NCBI RefSeq assembly: GCF_037154085.1
Contig: NZ_JBANRM010000001.1
Coordinates: 1,054,001-1,118,000, forward strand
Length of the DNA: 64,000 nt
From: Andeanibacterium fulvum
GTDB taxonomy: Bacteria > Pseudomonadota > Alphaproteobacteria > Sphingomonadales > Sphingomonadaceae
Direction: 5' to 3'
Notes under the pieces: model-generated
Told to the model about the DNA's origin: nothing
Seen by the model: only the letters and a program-made list of their open reading frames with translations
Database searches by the model: none
Shown: in pieces, positions 1-8,952 of the stretch
Layout of the letters: each line of letters opens with the position of its first letter
Numbering within the stretch: position 1 is the first letter of the stretch
Position numbers and translations under genes: made by a program

Positions 1-333
1 CAGCGAGGAGGAATGGTTGGCGTTCTCGCCCGAAGCCACGCCGCGGAAATAGACCTGCGAGAAGCCCGGCCCGGCGCTCTGCACCGTGACCGAGGGGAGG
101 AACTTCACCACGTCCTGGAGATCGTTCACCTGCAATTCGTCGAGCTTTTCGGTGCCCAGCGCGGTGACCGATGCGGCGACGTCCTGCAGGTTCTGTTCGC
201 GCTTCTGCGCGGTGACGATGATGGCGCCGCTATCGTCATCCTGCGCGGCAGCGGGGGTCACCGCAACCAGCGAACTTGTGGCGAAAAGCGCGATGGCGAG
301 ATTACGGCGATTGGACGACGGAAGAATGCGCAT
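1..333 (-). CDS. TonB-dependent receptor, N-terminal part (runs off the window)
   Basis: Only the first 111 codons are in the window; the gene continues beyond base 1. The visible protein starts MRILPSSNRRNLAIALFATS, a Sec signal peptide ending near AAAQ. A TonB-box-like segment (GAIIVTAQKREQ) and the beginning of the plug domain (LQDVAASVTALG, then FRGVASGEN) follow. This is the usual opening of sphingomonad outer-membrane receptors that import siderophores or large organic substrates. The start ATG at 333 is preceded by a GAGGGG ribosome-binding site. The substrate cannot be judged because the barrel lies outside the window. Confidence 0.88.
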   Translation of the reverse strand, partial: MRILPSSNRRNLAIALFATSSLVAVTPAAAQDDDSGAIIVTAQKREQNLQDVAASVTALGTEKLDELQVNDLQDVVKFLPSVTVQSAGPGFSQVYFRGVASGENANHSSSL

Positions 334-470
334 CTTAGACCCCTCTTGTGCAAATGCTGCAGGGGCGAATGCGCCAGTTTTCCCAGCCATTGACAATAGT
401 GCAATCGCGAAGGGTCGTCGCAGCCGAAACCAATTTTTGGGAACTATGACATTTCTGCCACAGCAGGTCT

Positions 471-2270
471 TCAGGGCGTAACAATCGCCTCTCTGTTCCG
501 AGCATAGGTTTCCGTAAGGTCACCCAGCGAATTCTTCAGCGGATCGAGCCATTTTTCATAAGCAATCCACTGGCCCACACCGTCGCGATTGATCGGGCGG
601 CGAACCTGTTCGCTCGATGCCGTGCGCACTGCCCGGCGGTTGCGATGGAACTCCAGGCACGCTTCCTCGAACGGGAGGCCCAGATAATCGAGCATGGCGC
701 GCACAACTGCTTCCGGATCGTCCAGCAATTCCTCGTGAATCACCCGGTGGATTCGCCCCGGCAACACGCGGTCGTAATGATCCATCGCGCGGACATAGTC
801 GGCGTAATAGCGACCGATATGCTCCAGATCGTAGGTGAAGCCCTGCCCCTTGGCGAAATGCTGGCGGAAGTTGGAAAAGCAGCAATCCATCGGATGGCGC
901 CGCGCATCGATGATCTTCGCATTGGGCAGGATGAGGTGAATGAAACCGGCATAGGCCCAATTGTTCGGCAGCTTGTCGATATAGAAGGGCCTGTCCGTCT
1001 TGCGCTGGATGCGAGTGCGTTCGAGGAATTCGGCACCCAGTGCGGCAAGCTTGGCATCGTCCATGGCCGCCAATGCCGCGGGCCAGTCACGCGGCCCCAT
1101 TCCGGCAGCGCGCGCCTCGCGCATGGCCATGGCGGGAATATCCGGCAGTTCCATCGTGCCTTCGACCTGCGAATGGCTGGATAGAATCTGCTCGATCAAG
1201 GTCGAGCCTGCACGCGGCAGACCCAGAATGAAAACCGGATCGGGCGCGGGATCGCCCATGCGCCGCCGCGCCTCGATAAAGGCCGGCGTAAAGGTCTCGA
1301 TAACCCGGTCCACCTGTGCGGCGACACTTGCCGGATCGTGTCCGATCCGGGCCGATTGCAGCGCATTGCCCTGCGCATAATGGCGAAAGGCCGGCTCCAC
1401 CTCGCCCCGGTCGCCATAGGCCTTGCCGAGCGCGAAATGGAGGTGCAGCCGGTCATCTTCGGCCGGCGGCGGATTGGCGGCCAGCGCAGCCTCCATCGCC
1501 GCGACATCGCCATCCCCGAAGCTGACCGTCTTCAGATTGGCGAGGCTCCACCAGACTTCGCCAAGGTCCGCCTGGCATTCCAGCGCCTTGCGATAGGCAG
1601 CGATGGCCTCTTCCTGATTGCCGATCGTCTTGAGAACGTGGCCGTAACTCATCCAGATCCGAGCATGAGTGGGGAAGGTCTGCGTCAGTTCCCGATAGAG
1701 CCGCGCGGCTTCTTCATAGTCGCCCGTGCGGCCCAACACGGCCGCGCGCAGATTGCGGCTCTCCGTCTCTTCCCCGGCTGCGGCGAGCGCGTCCAGTTCG
1801 GCAATGGCTTCCGCATAGCGGTGCTGCTTGTTCAGCACGCTGGCAAGGTTCGCGCGTGCCACAAGGAAGCCCGGCGCAAGCTCGAGCGCCCGGCGCAGCA
1901 GTGCCTCTGCATCGCGCAGGCGGCCGATCCGCGCGGCGAGTTCCGCCATCAGCCTGATCGCCGCGACATCGGTGGGCTGGGCCTTCAGCCGCTGGCGCAG
2001 ACGCGCCTCGGCCTGAGGCAGGTCGTTTTCCAGCATGGCGGCAGCGATGGCCACCATCTCCGGTTCATAGGCAGTGGCGCGCACTCCGGCGAGTTCGGCC
2101 TCGGCCGCGTCTTCCTCCTGCCCGGAAGCCCTCAATGCCCGTGCAAAAAGCCGCCAGGCAGCGGCACTACGCGGATCGGCGGCCAGCATTGCGCGCAGGC
2201 GCCGGGCCGCTTCGGCGGGGTTCTGCTCCACGAGGCGAACGGCTTCTGCCGGAGTGAGCGCGGCGGTCAT
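471..2270 (-). CDS. TPR-repeat sulfotransferase family protein
   Basis: A 599-residue two-part protein. Residues ~10-310 are tetratricopeptide repeats (e.g. ARIWMSYGHVLKTIGNQEEA, AEALLRRALELAPGFLVARA). From ~345 a PAPS-dependent sulfotransferase fold begins with the 5'-phosphosulfate loop FILGLPRAGSTLIEQ (LPRAGST at 351-357). RRHPMDCCFSNF, typical of the 3'-phosphate-binding region of this family, follows. Such fusions are common in alphaproteobacteria and are presumed to sulfate a protein or glycan, but the acceptor is not known. There is no signal peptide, so it is probably cytoplasmic. Not in an obvious operon: the response regulator downstream in coordinates is separated by 46 bp and shares the strand. 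Confidence 0.85.
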   Translation of the reverse strand: MTAALTPAEAVRLVEQNPAEAARRLRAMLAADPRSAAAWRLFARALRASGQEEDAAEAELAGVRATAYEPEMVAIAAAMLENDLPQAEARLRQRLKAQPTDVAAIRLMAELAARIGRLRDAEALLRRALELAPGFLVARANLASVLNKQHRYAEAIAELDALAAAGEETESRNLRAAVLGRTGDYEEAARLYRELTQTFPTHARIWMSYGHVLKTIGNQEEAIAAYRKALECQADLGEVWWSLANLKTVSFGDGDVAAMEAALAANPPPAEDDRLHLHFALGKAYGDRGEVEPAFRHYAQGNALQSARIGHDPASVAAQVDRVIETFTPAFIEARRRMGDPAPDPVFILGLPRAGSTLIEQILSSHSQVEGTMELPDIPAMAMREARAAGMGPRDWPAALAAMDDAKLAALGAEFLERTRIQRKTDRPFYIDKLPNNWAYAGFIHLILPNAKIIDARRHPMDCCFSNFRQHFAKGQGFTYDLEHIGRYYADYVRAMDHYDRVLPGRIHRVIHEELLDDPEAVVRAMLDYLGLPFEEACLEFHRNRRAVRTASSEQVRRPINRDGVGQWIAYEKWLDPLKNSLGDLTETYARNREAIVTP

Positions 2271-2316
2271 GCCCTAAGCGATAACACGACGCATGGCAGG
2301 CGGTAAGCCCTGCCGC

Positions 2317-2943
2317 TCAGCCGCCCTTTTCCTTCAGCACCAGCACTGCCAGCTCGGTGCGCGAGCCGACGCCCAGCTTCTCGTAGATGCGGTGGAGATA
2401 GACCTTCACCGATCCTTCGGTCGTGCCGATCTCTTCCGCGATATCGCGGTTGCGCCGCCCGGCGGACACGGCTTCCGCAATCTTGAGTTCGCGCGGAGAA
2501 AGGCGCGCAAGCTGCGGCTGCTGGGGCGGTTCGATCGCCAGATCGAGGGCCCTCTCCATAAGGGGCGGATCGATATAACGGCCGCCGCCGAGCACGGTCG
2601 CGATCGCCTCGCCGAGGGAACCTTCGGCTCCATCCTTGAACACGATCCCGTCCACGCGGGCCTTCACTGCCGAAAGCAGCGCAGCGTCAGCTATTTCGGC
2701 GGTGAGCAGGATCACCGGCCGTTCATCCCCCCGCGCGCGCATGGCTTCCAGAACCTCCACCCCGCCCATGTCGGGCATGCGCACGTCGAGGATCACCACG
2801 TCGGGGTTTTCCTTCTCCACCGCTTCCAGAGCGGCCACTCCATTATTCACAGAAGCGGCGATTTCGATCCCGCAGCCGCCCAGCACTTCTTCAACGCCGG
2901 CGCGCAGAAACGGGTGATCGTCCGCCAGCACGATCCTGGTCAT
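2317..2943 (-). CDS. LuxR/NarL-family response regulator
   Basis: 208 residues. An N-terminal receiver domain has the acidic pocket (ADDH near residue 8) and phospho-acceptor Asp53 in VVILDVRMPDMGG. A C-terminal LuxR-type helix-turn-helix follows (LSPRELKIAEAVSAGRRNRD, then IGTTEGSVKVYLHRIYEKLG). It overlaps the upstream histidine kinase by four bases (ATGA), so the two are translationally coupled and almost certainly a cognate pair. SD-like GGGAGG precedes the ATG. The output genes cannot be told from the sequence; neighbours are a sulfotransferase and an MFS carrier. Confidence 0.92.
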   Translation of the reverse strand: MTRIVLADDHPFLRAGVEEVLGGCGIEIAASVNNGVAALEAVEKENPDVVILDVRMPDMGGVEVLEAMRARGDERPVILLTAEIADAALLSAVKARVDGIVFKDGAEGSLGEAIATVLGGGRYIDPPLMERALDLAIEPPQQPQLARLSPRELKIAEAVSAGRRNRDIAEEIGTTEGSVKVYLHRIYEKLGVGSRTELAVLVLKEKGG

Positions 2944-4568
2944 TTACGCCCTCCCACAGGCAATTCGATCTCGATCCTGGTATCGCCCTTCATGGAAGCG
3001 ACCCTTATAGTCCCGCCCAGCGCGTCCACCCGCTCGGCCAGAGAGCGCGGCATGCGCGTTTCATCGCCCGCTGGAAAGCCTTTTCCGTCATCCGCGACGG
3101 TAAGCATGATCGCACCACCCTTGCGGGCCGTGCGCACCAGCAAGCGCCGCGCTGCACCATGGCGGATCGCGTTGGCGACGCTCTCGCGCACCAGCTGCTG
3201 AATCTCGAACGCCAGCCACGCGGGAATCACCAGCGCCTCCACGCTGTCCTCGAACCGGACGCTCACGTCCCAGTGGCGCGACAGCGCGCCGGTCAGTCGT
3301 GCCAGCTCGGTCCCCAGATTGCGCGTCCCCGGATTGACCTCGTCGCTGCGCAGGCGCTCGATGATCTCGCGAATATGGGCCTGCTCGTCGCGCAGGCTGA
3401 GCGAGACGGCCTCCAACTCGGGCGAGATGTCCTTGCCTTCCTTCGCCCGGCGCTTGAGCGAGGCAAGGCGGAAACCGGCCCCGGCGAGCGACTGGGCGAC
3501 GCTGTCATGCAGGTCGCGCGCGATATTGCCGCGCAAGCGGTTGGCGGCGGCTTCCCGGGCAAGCGAGGCGATTTCCTCCTCATCGATCCCATGGCCGATC
3601 TCGCGGGCGAGCGCGCGGCACAGTTCGAGATGGTCCCGGCACAACCCTGGAATGCCGGTCAGCACCACCTGCCCCACGCCGGTCGTGCCCACGATGGGGA
3701 AGCAAAGTCCCTGGGAAAGCCCCAGATGCCGGGCCAGTTCCGGCCCGGTTGCATTCCGCTCCGCCTCGAAGCGCCCGCCCGGCAGCAAGCGAAGCATGCG
3801 CTTGTGCAGGCAATCGAACAGGGTCGGCGCGATATCGGCGCCTAGGTCGAGCATTCCGGGCGGCAGATGACGCACTCCGCCCGCCAGCGCGCCCGCCGTA
3901 TGCAGCGTGGCGCCTGGCTCCTCGACGCTTTCCCACGCGATCGCCGCCCCGGTCGCGCCCGAAGCTCCCACCACATAGATGAGCGCCGCATCGAACGGCG
4001 ACATGGCCTGCGCTGCCGGAGCGGGCGAGAATTTGGCCACCATCGGCGCGGCGCGTTGCAGGGTGAACCAGGTGACGAGCAGCGAGAGTACCAGCATATA
4101 GCTGGCCCGGCGGATATATCTGGCCAGAATCCCGGCAAGCTCGTCCCAATGGAGGAACAGGCCCATGGCGAGGTAGAGCAGGCTGAGCGCCGCCGCCGTC
4201 GCCAGCGTGGCGCGCCAGTTCCAGCGCAGTGCCGCCGAAATGGTCATGAAGACGAAGAAGGCGAAATAACCGCTGACGAAGTCGGCCGAGCCACCCTCCG
4301 TGCAATAGAGCGCGGCCATGAACAGGCCGATGTCGATCAGGAAGAATGGCACGGTCAGCCGGTAATCGCGCCACCAATCGACCCAGGCGATGTGGAACAC
4401 GGCCACGGCGAAGGCGAGATAGGCCGCCAACAGGATGTAGCACCACCGCCCGCCCCGCTCCGGCTGCTCCGGATCGAGCCAGACCCACAGGACGAACAGC
4501 AGTGCCAGCGCGATGCGCCCGGCCGCGATCACACGGCTGGACCTGTTCTCGAATAGCTTGCCGATCAC
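2940..4568 (-). CDS. Membrane sensor histidine kinase (NarL/DesK-type HisKA_3)
   Basis: 542 residues. About five hydrophobic segments occupy residues ~13-170. A cytoplasmic region with a GAF-like feel (~190-330) is followed by the HisKA_3 dimerisation helix with phospho-acceptor His354 in RDLHDSVAQSLAGAGFRL. A HATPase domain ends the protein (VRESVANAIRHGA as N-box, VADDGKGFP as G-box). The start appears to be GTG at 4568. No periplasmic ligand domain is evident, so the signal is probably sensed within the membrane or by the GAF-like region. Stop codon overlaps the start of the response regulator gene. Confidence 0.9.
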   Translation of the reverse strand: MIGKLFENRSSRVIAAGRIALALLFVLWVWLDPEQPERGGRWCYILLAAYLAFAVAVFHIAWVDWWRDYRLTVPFFLIDIGLFMAALYCTEGGSADFVSGYFAFFVFMTISAALRWNWRATLATAAALSLLYLAMGLFLHWDELAGILARYIRRASYMLVLSLLVTWFTLQRAAPMVAKFSPAPAAQAMSPFDAALIYVVGASGATGAAIAWESVEEPGATLHTAGALAGGVRHLPPGMLDLGADIAPTLFDCLHKRMLRLLPGGRFEAERNATGPELARHLGLSQGLCFPIVGTTGVGQVVLTGIPGLCRDHLELCRALAREIGHGIDEEEIASLAREAAANRLRGNIARDLHDSVAQSLAGAGFRLASLKRRAKEGKDISPELEAVSLSLRDEQAHIREIIERLRSDEVNPGTRNLGTELARLTGALSRHWDVSVRFEDSVEALVIPAWLAFEIQQLVRESVANAIRHGAARRLLVRTARKGGAIMLTVADDGKGFPAGDETRMPRSLAERVDALGGTIRVASMKGDTRIEIELPVGGRK

Positions 4569-4667
4569 ACCCGCTGCCGCCCTGCCCCGTCTGAAAAAAC
4601 GGATGCCACAATTCCCCCGCTCGTCAAACGCCGCGGCTCGTCGGCGAGGGAAGTTGGCACGAGACTG

Positions 4668-6032
4668 TTACCGCGCTGCATCTTCTGCGTTGAGCCGTTC
4701 GACTTCTCGGCGCCAAGGTTTCCAGCCCAGCCATGTCACTGCCAGAGCGGCCGGCAGGAACACGATGTGCAGCAGCATGATCGACCAGCGCAGATCGTCG
4801 GGCGAAGTAAAGATGTAGTCCGTAGTCACGCCGGTCACCACGGGCCCAAGCCCCTGCCCGATCACGGTGAAGATGAAGAGATAGAGCGCCATCACCTGCC
4901 CGCGAATCTGGCTGGGCGTCACGATCAGCATTACCGCGTTGAGCATCGGCCCGCTCATGCCGAGCGTCAGATAGCTTACCGCGTTGAAGGCCACGGCCAG
5001 TTCGGGCGTAGGCATGACCGGCATCAGGATCGCAAACGGGATCGCGATGAAGCGGGTATAGAGAATTACCCGGAACGCGCCGTCCGCCTTTCCGCGCGCC
5101 TGGAACCACTCGACCCACTTGGCCCCGAGATAAAGGCCAGTGAGCATCGCCACTAACGAGACGACGCCTGAGACCATACCGTAGGTGGCAGGCGACCAGC
5201 CATAGGTTCGCTCGAAGAAGGCGGCCCCCCAGGCCCTTCCGCCCGTATCGAGCGAACCAAGCGTCAGGCCGATGAACATTGGCCCGAAAATGGCAAAATT
5301 GCGCCACAGGAACGAAAGAGCACCGACCAGCGGCACCTTGGATACTTCCTTGCGCATGGCAGTGCGGGGCGGTTCCTTCACCGTCAGCAGCAGGAAGGCC
5401 ACCAGCACGCCGGGCAAGCCCACGGCAAGGAACACCACCTGCCAGGGCCGCAATTCGCCCAGCAAAGGCAGGCTGGGCGTGCCGATAGAGGCAACCAGCC
5501 AGATCATCGCCCCGCCCAGCAGCAGCGAAAGCCCCGACCCTGCAACCGAGCCGATCTGCAGGGTCGCCACCGCGCGCGGCAGCTTATCGCGCGGGAAATA
5601 GTCGGCAACGATCGAATAGGCCGCCGGTCCGTTCACCGCCTCGCCCGCACCGACCACGAAGCGCGCGACGAAGAGTTGCATGAAATTCGCGGCGAGCCCG
5701 CAGGCAGCCGTCGCCATGCTCCAGACGAAAATCCCGACGGAAATGATCCAGGTGCGTTTCCAGCGGTCGATCAGCGTCGACAAGGGCACGCCGAGAACGA
5801 CATAGAACAGCACGAAAGCCGGGCCGAGCAGCAGGCTGGCTTCCGTGTCTGTCAGCTTGAAATCGGCAATGATCTGCTGGATCAACAGGCCCAGAATACC
5901 CTGGTCGAGCATCGCAAAGGTGGTCGTCAGTGCAAGGACCCCAACCGCGTACCAGCCCTCCCGCGCAGGCGGATATGCGCCAGTGGCAACAGGCGCGGTT
6001 TCTCGCACGCCATCGGTGGCAATCGTGGCCAT
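4668..6032 (-). CDS. MFS transporter, spinster-like
   Basis: I start this at ATG 6032 (MATIATDGVRETAP) because it has a good GGAGAAG ribosome-binding site five bases upstream. Longer readings add non-membrane sequence with no homology appearance. The 454-residue product has twelve predicted membrane helices and the MFS signature between helices 2 and 3 (PLSTLIDRWKRTW). It has the SVAGSGLSLLLGG type of glycine-rich helix seen in spinster-like carriers. Substrate unknown. In sphingomonads such carriers often sit with TonB receptors and catabolic genes. It is divergent from the flagellar operon at 6456. Confidence 0.82.
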   Translation of the reverse strand: MATIATDGVRETAPVATGAYPPAREGWYAVGVLALTTTFAMLDQGILGLLIQQIIADFKLTDTEASLLLGPAFVLFYVVLGVPLSTLIDRWKRTWIISVGIFVWSMATAACGLAANFMQLFVARFVVGAGEAVNGPAAYSIVADYFPRDKLPRAVATLQIGSVAGSGLSLLLGGAMIWLVASIGTPSLPLLGELRPWQVVFLAVGLPGVLVAFLLLTVKEPPRTAMRKEVSKVPLVGALSFLWRNFAIFGPMFIGLTLGSLDTGGRAWGAAFFERTYGWSPATYGMVSGVVSLVAMLTGLYLGAKWVEWFQARGKADGAFRVILYTRFIAIPFAILMPVMPTPELAVAFNAVSYLTLGMSGPMLNAVMLIVTPSQIRGQVMALYLFIFTVIGQGLGPVVTGVTTDYIFTSPDDLRWSIMLLHIVFLPAALAVTWLGWKPWRREVERLNAEDAAR

Positions 6033-6455
6033 CACTTCTCCCCTTCGGCAGCCTTCCCGGGCCGCTTTGTCGTTGCCCCCCGATTGACGGACATGGACCC
6101 GACCGAGGCCGGGTAAATCCATTCCGGAGCCATCATGGCCGCCCCGGCCGCACATAATGCCGCCATGCCTGATCGCGCGGCCGGAAAGGCCGGTTTTCGA
6201 GGTTTGGGAAGATACGGCCGGGAAGAAATCAACGCCTTCCATCCGGGCACGGGCCTACACCGACAGCCGCCTTCCCTGCGCACCTGTTTGCGGCGCTTGC
6301 CCGAGGTCTAGGGGCGCCCCTTGCCGCTGTCAATTTGGCGACGACACCGCCGAACCGCCGCGCCGCTAAACCTCCGGAGTGGAGGTGTCGCGCCTTTCCT
6401 ACGGATGTCCCGATAGGCTCTTTGGGACCTCAATCAGGTTCTCCGGGGGGGAAAT
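6033..6455. other. Divergent intergenic region between MFS gene and flgF
   Basis: A 423-bp stretch with no convincing gene. It must hold the promoters of both divergent transcription units. The only clear structure is the perfect inverted repeat at 6370-6386. I see no good sigma-54 (TGGC-N7-TTGC) or sigma-28 promoter match upstream of flgF. The flgF ribosome-binding site is an unusually long G run (GGGGGGG) six to ten bases before the ATG. Confidence 0.6.
6370..6386. promoter_or_regulatory. Inverted repeat ACCTCC-N5-GGAGGT upstream of flgF
   Basis: ACCTCCGGAGTGGAGGT: perfect 6-bp arms around a 5-bp spacer, 69 bp before the flgF start codon. The identical arm sequence and spacing occur at 27900-27916, 83 bp before the other flagellar operon (fliQ). 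The shared position argues for an operator bound by a flagellar regulator. The regulator itself is not in the window. Confidence 0.6.
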
Positions 6456-7166
6456 ATGCCGGGTCTCGTCGACTCTGCTACCGCAATACTCGCATCTGCG
6501 GAGCGCAGGCTCGAAGCCGCCGCGCAAAACGTCGCCAATGCGTCCACGCCGGGCTTCAAGCGGCAGGCCAGCTTTGCCGAGGCGATGGCATTCGCGGATC
6601 GGGCGGACAGTTCCCTGCCCGCGCAGAAGCATTTCGTCGATTTCACGCAGGGGCGCCTGACCGAAACCGGCCGCAGTCTGGATCTGGCGATCGATGGGCC
6701 GGGCCTGCTGCGCCTGCGCGACGGCGAAGGCTTCGTCTACGCTCGTGGCGGCTCCTTTGCGCTCGACGCGGAGGGGCTGCTCGCCGATCCCACCGGGCGT
6801 GTGCTGCAGCAGGCAGGCGGCGGAGACCTTGCGCTGACGGGCGGGTCCTTCGAGGTACTGGAAGACGGCACAGTGCTGGAAGACGGGCTGCCCGCCGCGC
6901 GGATCGGACTTTACGAGGCAGGCGATCCCGCGGCTTTGAACGCACAGGGTGGCTCCGCCTTCACCACGCCTGAAACCGCGATGGCGGATGCCGAAGCATC
7001 GCAGATCCGCCAGGGGTTCCTCGAAAAATCCAACGTGACGATGAGCGACGAGATGGTCGCCATGATGTCCAGCCTGCGCCAGGCCGAAAGCGGCGGGCGG
7101 GTGATGCAGTTCTATGACGAGTTGATCGGCCAGGCGATCACCACTTTCAGCAGGAGCGGGCAGTGA
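6456..7166 (+). CDS. flgF: Flagellar proximal rod protein FlgF
   Basis: 236 residues with the conserved rod/hook N-terminus (AAAQNVANASTPGFKRQ) and the C-terminal coiled motif shared by rod proteins (QGFLEKSNVTMSDEMVAMMS). The central DLAIDGPGLLRLRDGEGFVYARGGSF block is typical of FlgF/FlgG. It would form part of the rod spanning the periplasm. First gene of a tightly packed operon; its TGA overlaps the GTG start of flgG. Slightly shorter than the usual ~245 residues but intact. Confidence 0.95.
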   Translation: MPGLVDSATAILASAERRLEAAAQNVANASTPGFKRQASFAEAMAFADRADSSLPAQKHFVDFTQGRLTETGRSLDLAIDGPGLLRLRDGEGFVYARGGSFALDAEGLLADPTGRVLQQAGGGDLALTGGSFEVLEDGTVLEDGLPAARIGLYEAGDPAALNAQGGSAFTTPETAMADAEASQIRQGFLEKSNVTMSDEMVAMMSSLRQAESGGRVMQFYDELIGQAITTFSRSGQ

Positions 7167-7933
7167 ACGGGGCTTTCGAAGTGGGCGCCGCGGCGCTGCA
7201 GGCACAGCAGCGCGCGCTGGAAGTGCACGCCAACAATATCGCCAACGTCAACACGCCCTCCTTCAAGCGGACCGAAGCGCGCTTCGCGGAGGTGCTGGCA
7301 CGCAGCGCGGAAGGGGTGGAGGCAAATACTCCCAAATCTACGGCGCTGACTGGCTTTGGCGGCGTGCGGATGGTGCCGGGCGAGATGCTGTTCGCGCAAG
7401 GCACACTGAAGCCCAGCGGCAATGCGCTGGACCTCGCAATCGACGGGCGCGGCTTCGTGGAACTCGCGGGACCGGGCGGGGAGACGCTCTATTGGCGCGG
7501 TGGGCGGCTGCGCGTGAATGAGGACGGCCTGCTCGCGACCCTTGCCGGAATTCCCCTGCAAGCAGGCCTCGTTGTGCCCACCGATGCGGAAGAACTGACC
7601 ATCGCGCAGGACGGCGTAGTGAGCGTGCGAACCGCGACGGATGAAAGTATCGAAATCGGGCAGATCTCGCTCGTCAGACCGGAACTGGAATCCGCCTTCG
7701 AACGGCTCGATGGCGGGCTTTACCGGGCCAGTGAAGAAGCGCGTCTCATCGATGCCCGTCCGGGCGAGGATGGCGCAGGCCGCATCGTCCAGGGCAGTGT
7801 GGAGCAATCCACGGTCGAACTGTCCGCCGAAATGGTCGAGATGCTGATGGTCCAGCGCGCCTTCGCCGCCGATGCGCAGATCGTCCAGGCGGCCGACCAA
7901 CTCGCCGCCATCACCAACACGCTCAGGCGCTAG
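7163..7933 (+). CDS. flgG: Flagellar distal rod protein FlgG
   Basis: 256 residues, near the normal ~260. Contains the rod signature HANNIANVNTPSFKRTEARF, the central DLAIDGRGFVEL and the C-terminal QGSVEQSTVELSAEMVEMLM helix. Starts with GTG overlapping the flgF stop (GTGA), with AGGAG eight bases upstream, so it is translationally coupled. Builds the distal rod inside the L and P rings encoded just downstream. Confidence 0.95.
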   Translation: MNGAFEVGAAALQAQQRALEVHANNIANVNTPSFKRTEARFAEVLARSAEGVEANTPKSTALTGFGGVRMVPGEMLFAQGTLKPSGNALDLAIDGRGFVELAGPGGETLYWRGGRLRVNEDGLLATLAGIPLQAGLVVPTDAEELTIAQDGVVSVRTATDESIEIGQISLVRPELESAFERLDGGLYRASEEARLIDARPGEDGAGRIVQGSVEQSTVELSAEMVEMLMVQRAFAADAQIVQAADQLAAITNTLRR

Positions 7934-7936
7934 GCC

Positions 7937-8377
7937 ATGAGGTCGACAGCGGTACTCCTGGTGGCTGTGGCCGCCTGCGCCAGCGGCGGGTCCGCGCTCG
8001 CGGCGGCGCGAGGCGAATGCTTCGCTCTGGCCCAAGGCGTCGGCGCGGGCGAATTCCTGACTGCCGAAATGGCGCAAGCGATCCCATGCCGCGACGAAAG
8101 GCCGGACCTGCCCCTTGCTTTCGACCGCGACGCGGGCGCCCCGGTCGCCAATGAAGACCTGCCCGCCGGAACCTATCTCGGGCAGATAGCACTCAGGCCG
8201 GGCAGTATCGCCAGGGCTGGCGAGACACTGCAACTGGTGATCCGCCATGGGCCAGTGATCGTGGAGCGTGAAGTGCGCCCGATCCGTTCCCTGCGCGCGG
8301 GCGAGCGCGGCTTCGTGCGAGCGGCAGATGGCGAAGTGCTGACCGCGCGCTTCTTGGATGCAGGCAGCGCCGAATGA
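7937..8377 (+). CDS. flgA: FlgA-like P-ring assembly chaperone (short)
   Basis: 146 residues with an N-terminal signal peptide (MRSTAVLLVAVAACASGGSA). The rest resembles an SAF/FlgA domain (REVRPIRSLRAGERGFVRAA), and the gene sits three bases after flgG and overlaps flgH, which supports FlgA. It is much shorter than typical FlgA (~220 residues), apparently lacking one of the usual two subdomains. FlgA assists FlgI polymerisation around the rod in the periplasm. Identification rests partly on position. Confidence 0.7.
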   Translation: MRSTAVLLVAVAACASGGSALAAARGECFALAQGVGAGEFLTAEMAQAIPCRDERPDLPLAFDRDAGAPVANEDLPAGTYLGQIALRPGSIARAGETLQLVIRHGPVIVEREVRPIRSLRAGERGFVRAADGEVLTARFLDAGSAE

Positions 8378-8952
8378 TCCGCCCCGCCCTCCTCCTTTTT
8401 GCCACTCTCGCCGGTCTGGCCGCCCTGCCTGCACAGGCAGAACAGCTCTATCGCGGCACCGGCTGGCCAGCTGTGGCCAGCGATCGCAAGGCAATGGGCA
8501 TCGGCGATGCGGTCACGATCCTGATCGTCGAGACCACCCGCGCCAGCAGCAGCTTGCAGAACAATTCCTCGCGCAAGTCGCAGACCGGCGGCTCCTTCCA
8601 GGCAGGCGGGATCGACGAAAACGCCTCGATCCAGTTCGGCGGCTCCTATGCCGGGCGCGGCGAAGTGGTACGCGCCGAACAATTCGTGGCGCAGATCTCC
8701 GCCAATGTCGTGGAACTGGCGCCCAATGGCGATTTCGTGATCGAAGGCCGCCAGCAAATGCTCATCAATGGCGAGGAGACGACCATCGCCGTGCGCGGCC
8801 GCATCCGCCCGCAGGACATCAGCGCGGATAATCTCGTCTCCTCCTCCCGCATCGCCGACGCGCAGATCGATTATGACGGCAAGGGCTTCGTCAGCCGCAG
8901 CGCGAAACCGGGCCTGCTCAACCGCATCTTCAGCTTTCTGGGGATCGGCTGA
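8374..8952 (+). CDS. flgH: Flagellar L-ring protein FlgH
   Basis: 192 residues. Contains FlgH hallmarks: GIGDAVTILIVETTRASSS, then NGDFVIEGRQQMLINGEE and RPQDISADNLVSSSRIADAQ, ending in the hydrophobic LNRIFSFLGIG tail. The N-terminus is a signal peptide cleaved near AQA-EQL with no lipobox cysteine, whereas classical FlgH is a lipoprotein. Overlaps flgA by four bases and flgI by one base (TGATG). Confidence 0.93.
   Translation: MIRPALLLFATLAGLAALPAQAEQLYRGTGWPAVASDRKAMGIGDAVTILIVETTRASSSLQNNSSRKSQTGGSFQAGGIDENASIQFGGSYAGRGEVVRAEQFVAQISANVVELAPNGDFVIEGRQQMLINGEETTIAVRGRIRPQDISADNLVSSSRIADAQIDYDGKGFVSRSAKPGLLNRIFSFLGIG

Noticed and set aside
6387..6455. Sigma-54 or sigma-28 promoter before flgF
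   Set aside because: No TGGC-N7-TTGC or TAAA-N15-GCCGATAA match close enough to claim.
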